From the NCBI GenBank assembly GCA_963632245.1, contig CAVGTF010000130.1:1-5637 (forward strand): a stretch of 5,637 nucleotides of DNA, given 5' to 3'. A program made the position numbers and the translations under genes. The stretch is from UBA1724 sp963632245. GTDB taxonomy: Bacteria; Verrucomicrobiota; Lentisphaeria; Oligosphaerales; Oligosphaeraceae. Position 1 is the first letter of the stretch, and every line of letters starts with the position of its first letter. Below, one piece after another: positions 1-4,673 of this stretch. Below the pieces are notes generated by a model. It had not been told where the DNA came from, searched no databases, and saw nothing but the letters and a program-made list of their open reading frames with translations.

Positions 1-24
1 GGGTGTGGGTATCATAGTGGGGGG

Positions 25-1785
25 ATGGAGAAGTTATTTTGGCAGATGCGGGTATTGTCTCCGGCGTTTTGGATGTCGTTGGGGATGCTGTGTGGGGCGT
101 TGTGTGTGTCTTGGGGGAGCTGGGGGGTATTGGGTGCGGTGGTGTTGTCGGCGGCCTTTGGGGGATTGAGCCGGTGGTGTGGCTGTGGGTATCGCGGGGC
201 TTGTTTGTGGGGGAGCGTGGTCTTCGCGGGCTTTCTTTGGATGAGCTGGGAGGGAAGATTTCCCTGTGGGGAGTCCCTGGAGGGGGCGCTGCCGCATTCG
301 CGGAGTGCGGGGCGGTGTGTCTTGGTGTTGACGAAGACCCCTCCGGCGTCGGGGGCGTTGTCTCCCTGGGACACGGGTGGCGGCGTGGTATTGGGGGAGG
401 TGTTGTCCTGGAAGTCGTCCCTGGAGGGTGAGAAGCTGGCGTTTTCGGGAGGGCGGCGTGTGTCGTTGCGCGCCAATCCCTGGGAGTCCCAGGAGCTATT
501 GCGGCAATTGCCGGAGGGGACGTTGTTGGAGGGTGAGGGTGTTCTTTTGCCGCTGGAGAGCGGCGATCCCCTGGAGAGCCGCTTTGCGGAGTCTCTCTCC
601 GCCCGCGGTGCGGAAGCGCAGCTGCTACTGTTTGGGTGGCATGTGGCGGGGGAACACTCGGGAGCGCGCTTCTGGGGGAAGCGACTTCTGGGGTCGTGTC
701 GACAATTCCTGGGCGGGATCCTGGTGGAGGGGACGCAGGAGACCTGGGAGGGACAGTTCCTGTTGGCGTTGGGACTGGGCATGGGTGAGTGCCTCCCGCG
801 GGAGATCCGCCAGGCGCAGGCCGTGGCGGGGACCGTCCATGCCTTCGCCATCTCCGGCATGCATGTAGGAATGATGATCCTGGCGACGGGATTCCTGCTG
901 CGGTGGATTGGCGGACCGCTTCTCTTGCGGCGAATCACCATGGTCTCCTTGGCTACGGCGTATGTGCTGCTCACGGGGGCGGCGGACTCCGCCCAGCGGG
1001 CGCTGGTCATGACCGCCGCATATCACTACGCCGCGTTGCGGAATCGTCCCGCCGTGTGGCTGAATCTCCTGGGAGTGGCGGCAGTACAGGCCTTCTTGCG
1101 GAACCCACTCTGCCTGAAGAACCGCGGAGTGCTCTATTCCTACTCCATTGTGGCGATTCTCTTGTTGGGATCGCCGCTGCTACGGGAGCTCCAGGAGATC
1201 CTTCAGGAGCGGGAACAGTGGCTTCCGCGACCGCTGCGGCATCGTCGCGCCTGTGCCTTCTGGGGGTGGTGTCTCAATGGCGTGGGCGTCTCTTGCTTGG
1301 CCTGGGCAACCAGTCTGTCCATCTCCCTGGAGTCCTCTCCGCGGCTGGGACTGCTCTCGCCACTGGTCAATCTCCCGCTGGGATTCATGGTCTCGCTGGC
1401 ACTCCTGCTCTGCCCACTGAAGATCCTCCTGGTTCTCCTAATCCCCCAAGGCGCGACCCTCTGGAATGCCACGCTGCGCGCTGTTATTCGAGCCACAGCC
1501 GCACTCTCCGTCACCGGCTCCAATGCCTCCGGGCCACTCTGCCAGAATGTGGCCGCCGCACCACCCCTCCCACGACTCCTTTTCCTCCTGGCGCTGATCC
1601 TGCTGCTGCTGAAAGCACAGGCCACCCTCCGCCAAGGCGGAAAAAAGGAGGAAGGAGGAGGGAGAAAGGAGGAAGTTAGGTCAGGGTTCCGTGCCGGAAC
1701 CCATCGCCGGGAAGACCCGGCGATTGCGCCAAGCGCGCCCAAATTGGCGCGCAAAGGAGAAAATGGCAAAATAGTACCGCCGTAG
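25..1785 (+). CDS. comEC: ComEC/Rec2-family competence membrane protein, no metallo-beta-lactamase domain
   Basis: ComEC/Rec2 proteins form the inner-membrane channel that takes up single-stranded DNA in natural transformation. Seen here: hydrophobic segments near residues 11-48 and 59-75, then a soluble beta-rich stretch (about 95-205) like the N-terminal DUF4131/OB-like region. The competence domain follows, with the hallmark FAISGMHVGMM (274-284), ADSAQRALVM (320-329) and LSPLVNLPLGFMVSLALL (444-461), and about six further membrane segments. The protein stops after a last hydrophobic segment (515-531), so the C-terminal metallo-beta-lactamase domain of full-length ComEC (usually about 700-800 residues) is absent. 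Such short forms are known. Residues from about 536 are charged and low-complexity, and are encoded by intergenic-type repeat DNA; the TAG stop lies inside a repeat hairpin. The frame is open to base 1, so the start may lie upstream; ATG 25 or ATG 46 also fit. The G run touching ATG 25 is too close to be a normal ribosome binding site. Family assignment is firm; activity is not shown. Confidence 0.88.
   Translation: MEKLFWQMRVLSPAFWMSLGMLCGALCVSWGSWGVLGAVVLSAAFGGLSRWCGCGYRGACLWGSVVFAGFLWMSWEGRFPCGESLEGALPHSRSAGRCVLVLTKTPPASGALSPWDTGGGVVLGEVLSWKSSLEGEKLAFSGGRRVSLRANPWESQELLRQLPEGTLLEGEGVLLPLESGDPLESRFAESLSARGAEAQLLLFGWHVAGEHSGARFWGKRLLGSCRQFLGGILVEGTQETWEGQFLLALGLGMGECLPREIRQAQAVAGTVHAFAISGMHVGMMILATGFLLRWIGGPLLLRRITMVSLATAYVLLTGAADSAQRALVMTAAYHYAALRNRPAVWLNLLGVAAVQAFLRNPLCLKNRGVLYSYSIVAILLLGSPLLRELQEILQEREQWLPRPLRHRRACAFWGWCLNGVGVSCLAWATSLSISLESSPRLGLLSPLVNLPLGFMVSLALLLCPLKILLVLLIPQGATLWNATLRAVIRATAALSVTGSNASGPLCQNVAAAPPLPRLLFLLALILLLLKAQATLRQGGKKEEGGGRKEEVRSGFRAGTHRREDPAIAPSAPKLARKGENGKIVPP
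1684..1702 (+). repeat. Perfect small hairpin
   Basis: GGGTTCCG (1684-1691), loop TGC, CGGAACCC (1695-1702): an 8-bp perfect stem inside the comEC 3' tail. There is no T run after it, so it is not a standard terminator. It is the first of four consecutive hairpins. Confidence 0.75.
1703..1724 (+). repeat. Perfect small hairpin
   Basis: ATCGCCGGG (1703-1711), loop AAGA, CCCGGCGAT (1716-1724): a 9-bp perfect stem that abuts the previous hairpin with no spacer. It lacks a T run, so it is more like a REP-type palindromic unit than an intrinsic terminator. Confidence 0.75.
1733..1752 (+). repeat. GC-rich 20-bp palindromic unit, copy 1
   Basis: GCGCGCC (1733-1739), loop CAAATT, GGCGCGC (1746-1752). 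It is the exact reverse complement of 2154-2173, and the match extends to 23 bases (1731-1753 against 2153-2175). The right half with flanking bases, ATTGGCGCGCAA (1743-1754), is the reverse complement of TTGCGCGCCAAT, which also occurs at 466-477 and 4589-4600. Confidence 0.8.
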
Positions 1786-1813
1786 GTGGAAAAATTTTGC
1801 CGACCGGCGGTAC
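1774..1813 (+). repeat. Hairpin containing the comEC stop codon
   Basis: GTACCGCCG (1774-1782) pairs with CGGCGGTAC (1805-1813), a perfect 9-bp stem around a 22-base loop that begins with the comEC TAG (1783-1785). Both arms are variants of the CCGCCTACCGGCGGTAC unit found again at 1926, 2008 and 2136. It could protect the mRNA 3' end or act as a weak terminator, but no T run follows. Confidence 0.65.
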
Positions 1814-1960
1814 GGTACTGGTCTTCGGGCCGCTCCGCGGCGCGTCTTTTTCACCGGCGCGTGCCTCCCAAGACGCAGTTACGTAGGAAGACTACCAAAG
1901 GACGGGGACTGCCGCCCCCGCTCTCCCGCCTACGGCGCATCAATGCGGCGTAAGTCTTTA

Positions 1961-1987
1961 GCAATTAGAGGCTAGTGATTAGTTTGC
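1961..1987 (+). repeat. TAG/CTAG-rich dispersed repeat, copy 1
   Basis: Begins GCAATTAG and continues with CTAG and TTAG steps (GGCTAGTGATTAGTTT). A related sequence lies in opposite orientation at 4641-4673, where the reverse strand reads GCAATTAG, then GGTTAG, GGCTAG, CGGCTAGTT. Both copies share GCAATTAG followed by short TAG-ending units, all outside clear coding DNA apart from the last codons of the 4665-5606 gene. Confidence 0.5.
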
Positions 1988-2007
1988 AAGGTCCCGCAGG
2001 CGCTCTT

Positions 2008-2024
2008 CCGCCTACCGGCGGTAC
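2008..2024 (+). repeat. CCGCC-TACC-GGCGG palindromic unit
   Basis: CCGCC, loop TACC, GGCGG, then TAC. With its upstream bases (2005-2024) it matches 2133-2152 at 19 of 20 positions. Degenerate copies lie at 1774-1789 (reverse), 1799-1813 and 1926-1937. That makes about five copies within 380 bases, resembling a small REP-like family. Confidence 0.65.
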
Positions 2025-2046
2025 GGGTATAGTATCGCCCCCAAGA

Positions 2047-2060
2047 CGGTGCTAGCACCG
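2047..2060. repeat. Perfect 14-bp palindrome
   Basis: CGGTGCTAGCACCG reads identically on both strands. It could be an operator for a dimeric regulator or simply another palindromic repeat; nothing in the sequence decides between these. It lies 187 bases upstream of the rfbB start. Confidence 0.45.
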
Positions 2061-2125
2061 GAGTGATTCTTCCCTAGCCGGACCTAACTCAAGGAGGTCG
2101 GGGCTTGCGCCCCCCGTGCCCCCGC

Positions 2126-2238
2126 CTAATTTCTTCCGCCTGCCGGCGGTACTGCGCGCCAATTTGGGCGCGCTTTGTGTAGCGCGCCGCAGGCGGTCCT
2201 TACTTCCTCCTTCCTCCTTCCTCCTTCCTCCTTTTTTT
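2126..2238 (-). repeat. Right copy of composite inverted repeat, upstream of rfbB
   Basis: Reads, on the + strand: CCGCC-TGCC-GGCGG-TAC (2136-2152), GCGCGCCAATTTGGGCGCGC (2154-2173), a GC-rich spacer, CCTTAC, four TTCCTCC heptamers (2204-2231) and T7 (2232-2238). These are the blocks of 1629-1797 in reverse-complement order. The copy ends 9 bases before the rfbB ATG and therefore forms the gene's immediate leader. Confidence 0.8.
2204..2231 (+). repeat. Tandem heptamer (TTCCTCC)x4
   Basis: Four perfect tandem copies of TTCCTCC followed by T7. The counterpart at 1647-1674 also has four heptamers on the opposite strand (GGAGGAA, GGAGGAG, GGAGAAA, GGAGGAA). Read as RNA, the rfbB leader repeats the CCUCC core of the 16S rRNA anti-Shine-Dalgarno end rather than a ribosome binding site. 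Confidence 0.85.
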
Positions 2239-2247
2239 GCATTCTTC

Positions 2248-3294
2248 ATGCTTCGTCTTATTGTCACAGGTGGTGCGGGTTTCATAGGCTCGGCGCTGGT
2301 CCGCCATTTGGTGGGCACGGGTCTGGCGCGGGTCTGCGTGCTGGACGCCCTCACGTATGCGGGGCACCTCTCCAGCCTGCGGAAGGTGGAGGAAAATGAG
2401 CTGTACTCCTTTGCGAAGCTGGATATCTGCGATCGCGAGGGCGTCTCTGCGCTCTTCCGGGAATTTCGTCCGGATGGCGTGATGCACTTGGCGGCGGAGA
2501 GCCATGTGGATCGCAGCATCGCGGATCCGCTGTGCTTTGTGCGCACGAATGTGTTGGGGACGGCCAATCTCCTGGAGTGCGCCACGGACTACTGGCGGGG
2601 ACTTCCCGAAGAGAAACAGCGCGCTTTCCGGTTCCTGCAGGTCTCCACGGACGAGGTGTATGGCTCCCTAAAACCCGGTGATGCACCTTTTAGGGAGACG
2701 AGTCCCTACGCTCCGCGGTCGCCGTATTCCGCCAGCAAGGCGGCGGGCGACCATCTGGCGGCGGCCTGGGGAAACACCTACGGACTGCCGATCCTGCTCT
2801 CCCATTGCACCAATAACTACGGCGCCTACCAATTCCCCGAAAAGCTGATTCCTCGCATGGCATTGCAGGCGCTGTCGGAGCGGTCGTTGCCGGTCTATGG
2901 CACGGGAGAGAATATCCGTGACTGGCTGTCGGTGGAGGACCATGTGGAGGCGCTGTGGCGAGTCTACAATGGCGGCGTGCCAGGGGAGGTCTACAACATC
3001 GGCGGAGAGTGCGAGCGCACCAACTTGGGGGTGGTCCGCGGCGTCTGCCGCGTGCTGGATGAATTGCGCCCGCGGACCTCGGGACGCCCTTACGAGGAAT
3101 TGATTTGCTTGGCGCCGGATCGTCCAGGACACGATCTGCGCTATGCCATGGATATCGGGAAGATCCGCCGGGAGCTGGGGTGGTCTCCGCGGGTGACTTT
3201 CGAGGAGGGACTGCGGGCGACTGTCCGGTGGTATTTGGAGAATGAGTGGTGGTGGCGGCCCTTTGTGGAGGAGGCGGTCCGGCCCGTCCGATAG
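2248..3294 (+). CDS. rfbB: dTDP-glucose 4,6-dehydratase
   Basis: Converts dTDP-glucose to dTDP-4-keto-6-deoxyglucose with bound NAD+, the second step toward dTDP-L-rhamnose and other deoxysugars of surface polysaccharides. It is a cytosolic extended short-chain dehydrogenase. From ATG 2248 the protein has 348 residues, the usual family length. Seen: the NAD-binding glycines TGGAGFIGS (7-15), DALTYAGHLSSL (33-44), HLAAESHVDRSI (80-91), the catalytic TDE triad in STDEVYG (T134, D135, E136), YSASK (Y160, K164), NNYGAYQFPEKLIPRM (189-204), RDWLSVEDH (224-232), YNIGG (249-253) and DRPGHDLRYAMD (291-302). The frame is open upstream to 2116, but those 44 codons are repeat DNA and the glycine motif belongs near the N-terminus, so the later ATG is chosen. 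No Shine-Dalgarno is visible. Common family residues differ at A192 (often Pro) and S228 (often Tyr). rfbA, rfbC and rfbD are not in the window. It could act on a related NDP-sugar, but the motifs favour RmlB. Confidence 0.95.
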   Translation: MLRLIVTGGAGFIGSALVRHLVGTGLARVCVLDALTYAGHLSSLRKVEENELYSFAKLDICDREGVSALFREFRPDGVMHLAAESHVDRSIADPLCFVRTNVLGTANLLECATDYWRGLPEEKQRAFRFLQVSTDEVYGSLKPGDAPFRETSPYAPRSPYSASKAAGDHLAAAWGNTYGLPILLSHCTNNYGAYQFPEKLIPRMALQALSERSLPVYGTGENIRDWLSVEDHVEALWRVYNGGVPGEVYNIGGECERTNLGVVRGVCRVLDELRPRTSGRPYEELICLAPDRPGHDLRYAMDIGKIRRELGWSPRVTFEEGLRATVRWYLENEWWWRPFVEEAVRPVR

Positions 3295-3349
3295 CGCTGT
3301 CTTGCGCGAAAAGGCGTGTCGCGTCGCCGGAACTCCCCCTGGACCTCCT

Positions 3350-3357
3350 TATATTAT
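3350..3357 (+). promoter_or_regulatory. Possible -10 element upstream of the kinase gene
   Basis: TATATTAT (3350-3357) is the only AT-rich block in the 99-base gap between rfbB and the kinase gene, about 36 bases before its ATG. No convincing -35 box lies 16-18 bases upstream, so it is a weak candidate. Without it the kinase could be transcribed from the rfbB promoter. Confidence 0.25.
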
Positions 3358-3393
3358 CCGCGAAACGAAATCCTCCCGAAACCCCTATTTCTC

Positions 3394-4536
3394 ATGCCCT
3401 CTACACAGCATACTTCGCCCCAGGATCTGGCCAAGAAGCTCCAGAGCGTGGGCGCCGCTTTCCGACTCCCCGGACTCTTCTTCTCCTACGAGGAGGTGCG
3501 CACCGGCAACGTGAACAACACGTATAAGGTGAATTACATCGTGGACGACGGCGCGGGCATGGCGCGGATCAAGTCCTACGTGGTCCAGAAGCTGAACTCC
3601 TTCGCCTTCCGGAATCCCGTTCAGCTGATGGAGAATATCGACAAGGTGACGGAGTATATCCGCCGGAAGCGCCCGGAGGGCATGAATCTCCATTATCACC
3701 ACACCGAGGTCACCGGCGAGCGCAAGACCTACTTGATGGACAACGGCGATCTTTGGCGAGTGGTCAATTTCGTGCCCTCCATCACCTTCGATACCTGCGA
3801 CGATCCCCTCATCGTCCGCAATGCCGGCGTCGCCTTCGGCGATTTCCAGCGGGTGCTGGAGGACTTCCAGGCGGGCGATCTCTTCGTCACCATCCCCAAT
3901 TTCCATAATACCCGGAAGCGCTACGAGCAGCTGAAGGAGGCCATCCGTCTGGATCCCCAGGGGCGCTATGCGTCCGCCAAGGCGGAGGCCGATGACCTCC
4001 TGGCGGTGGAGGAGGAGGCCTGCCAGCTTACGGATCTCCAGATGCGCGGCGAACTCCCGTTGCGCGTTACGCATAACGATACCAAGATCAACAATGTCCT
4101 CTTCGACGAGGCGACTCGGGATGCCCTGGTGGTCATTGATCTGGATACCGTCATGCCTGGATTGGTGGCACACGATTTCGGTGATGCCATCCGGTTCGCC
4201 GCGAATTTCACCGCCGAGGACAGCCGGGATTTGACGAAGACCGGCGTGGACCTCAATATCTTCTGGGCCTTCGCCGACGGATTCCTCTCGCAGACCGCAA
4301 GCGGACTGACTCCCGCGGAGCTCAATACCCTCGGAATCTCACCTCTGGCGCTTGCCTGCGAGCTGGCTACACGCTTCTTGACCGACTATCTCCTGGGAGA
4401 TCCCTACTTCAATATCCATTGCCCCGACCACAATCTCGTCCGCGCACGCTGCCAGATCGCTCTGGCGAAGGACATGGGGCGCAAGAAGGACGCCATGCAA
4501 TCCATCGTGGATGGATGCGCTAAAAAGTATCGCTAA
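3394..4536 (+). CDS. N-acetylhexosamine 1-kinase-like phosphotransferase (APH fold)
   Basis: Closely resembles bifidobacterial NahK/LnpB, which phosphorylates GlcNAc or GalNAc at C1 using ATP and feeds UDP-HexNAc formation. The protein has 380 residues from ATG 3394 (NahK about 359). Seen: TGNVNNTYKV (38-46) at the place of the NahK nucleotide loop GHINTTY; VVQKLN (63-68); LWRVVNF (120-126); GVAFGDFQ (145-152); the catalytic-loop motif LRVTHNDTKINNVLFD (223-238), with presumed base D229 and N234; the metal-binding VIDLDTVMPG (247-256; D249, D251); HDFGDAIRF (260-268); RFLTDYLLGDPYF (327-339); and HNLVRAR (346-352). A GTG at 3316 would add 26 residues unlike the family, so ATG 3394 is preferred. 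The leader is pyrimidine-rich with no Shine-Dalgarno. No phosphorylase of the lacto-N-biose pathway is nearby, so the sugar substrate is inferred. The gene uses many C-ending codons, unlike rfbB. Its stop lies inside a terminator hairpin. Confidence 0.88.
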   Translation: MPSTQHTSPQDLAKKLQSVGAAFRLPGLFFSYEEVRTGNVNNTYKVNYIVDDGAGMARIKSYVVQKLNSFAFRNPVQLMENIDKVTEYIRRKRPEGMNLHYHHTEVTGERKTYLMDNGDLWRVVNFVPSITFDTCDDPLIVRNAGVAFGDFQRVLEDFQAGDLFVTIPNFHNTRKRYEQLKEAIRLDPQGRYASAKAEADDLLAVEEEACQLTDLQMRGELPLRVTHNDTKINNVLFDEATRDALVVIDLDTVMPGLVAHDFGDAIRFAANFTAEDSRDLTKTGVDLNIFWAFADGFLSQTASGLTPAELNTLGISPLALACELATRFLTDYLLGDPYFNIHCPDHNLVRARCQIALAKDMGRKKDAMQSIVDGCAKKYR

Positions 4537-4553
4537 GGGGGGTAGCGATACTT
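4522..4553. terminator. Hairpin terminator between convergent genes, likely bidirectional
   Basis: AAGTATCGCTA (4525-4535) and TAGCGATACTT (4543-4553) form a perfect 11-bp stem with loop AGGGGGG. The kinase stop TAA (4534-4536) straddles stem and loop. On the - strand the stem is followed by a T run (complement of 4522-4526), making a good intrinsic terminator for the 4665-5606 gene. On the + strand only CTTCT follows, so termination of the kinase transcript may be weaker. Confidence 0.75.
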
Positions 4554-4571
4554 CTAGAGGGGAATTTAGGG

Positions 4572-4637
4572 CGGTCGCTGCGCGGCTGTTGCGCGCCAAT
4601 ACGGGGGCGCTTGATATGTATTCCCGCGGAGCGACCG
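4572..4637. repeat. Large inverted repeat with an internal GCGCGCCAAT core
   Basis: CGGTCGCT-G-CGCGG (4572-4585) pairs with CCGCG-G-AGCGACCG (4624-4637): 8 bp, one G-G mismatch, then 5 bp. The enclosed sequence carries TTGCGCGCCAAT (4589-4600) followed by GGGGGCGCTTG, a degenerate version of the 20-bp unit at 1733 and 2154. The right arm shares CCGCGGAGCG (4624-4633) with the reverse complement of 1831-1840. Confidence 0.65.
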
Positions 4638-4640
4638 AAC

Positions 4641-4673
4641 AACTAGCCGCTAGCCACTAACCTGCTAATTGCT
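4641..4673 (-). repeat. TAG/CTAG-rich dispersed repeat, copy 2
   Basis: On the - strand it begins GCAATTAG and continues with GGTTAG, GGCTAG and CGGCTAGTT. It is related to 1961-1987. The stop TAG (4665-4667) of the DUF4886 gene falls within it, so the last codons and stop of that gene overlap repeat sequence. Confidence 0.5.

Larger units (their letters stand above)
1629..1797 (+). repeat. Left copy of composite inverted repeat, overlapping the comEC 3' end
   Basis: In order: CCGCC-AA-GGCGG (1629-1640), A6 (1641-1646), four heptamers of GGAGGAA type (1647-1674), GTTAGG, two tight hairpins (1684-1724), the 20-mer GCGCGCCCAAATTGGCGCGC (1733-1752) and AGTACCGCCGTAGGTGG (1773-1789). The reverse complement of 2126-2238 shows the same blocks in the same order: A7, four GGAGGAA heptamers, GTAAGG, an exact copy of the 20-mer, and AGTACCGCCGGCAGGCGG. 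The left copy carries extra hairpins between heptamers and 20-mer. Because it lies in the comEC frame, it encodes the protein's Lys/Glu/Gly-rich tail and its stop codon. Confidence 0.8.
1786..2247. other. Gene-free, repeat-packed intergenic region
   Basis: No credible coding sequence lies between the comEC stop and the rfbB start. The stretch holds: copies of a CCGCCTACCGGCGGTAC-type unit; a TAG-rich repeat (1961-1987); a 9-base direct repeat CCCAAGACG (1867-1875 and 2040-2048); a perfect 14-bp palindrome (2047-2060); a GGGGC-TTGC-GCCCC hairpin (2100-2113); and the right copy of the composite repeat (2126-2238). AAGGAGGT at 2091-2098 is a perfect Shine-Dalgarno match but has no credible gene behind it. 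A TATAGTAT at 2028-2035 could serve as a -10 box, but no -35 partner is visible. The rfbB promoter is presumably in here or further upstream. Confidence 0.75.

Noticed and set aside
12..1010. Long open frame on the - strand (332 codons) opposite comEC
   Set aside because: The product is Pro/Ser/Arg-rich with no domain, and it lies antisense to a recognisable ComEC. High GC with few stops explains it.
789..1679. Open frame of 296 codons on the + strand overlapping comEC
   Set aside because: It is a shifted frame of comEC; the membrane and competence motifs belong to the 25-1785 frame.
2091..2182. Perfect Shine-Dalgarno AAGGAGGT followed by a TTG-started 25-codon frame
   Set aside because: The frame runs through repeat DNA, has a rare start and encodes nothing recognisable; most likely chance within GC-rich repeats.
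1640..2238. CRISPR array
   Set aside because: Repeats are short, palindromic, inverted and irregularly spaced; there are no regular repeat-spacer units and no cas genes.
1629..2238. Complete insertion sequence
   Set aside because: No transposase frame lies between the inverted copies, and no target duplication is evident at the edges.
2116..2247. 44-residue N-terminal extension of RfbB from ATG 2116
   Set aside because: It is encoded by the repeat element, has no family similarity, and would push the NAD-binding glycine motif about 50 residues in; ATG 2248 gives the normal length.
3316..3393. GTG start at 3316 for the kinase
   Set aside because: The extra 26 residues do not resemble the family, and ATG 3394 places the nucleotide-loop motif at the expected distance.
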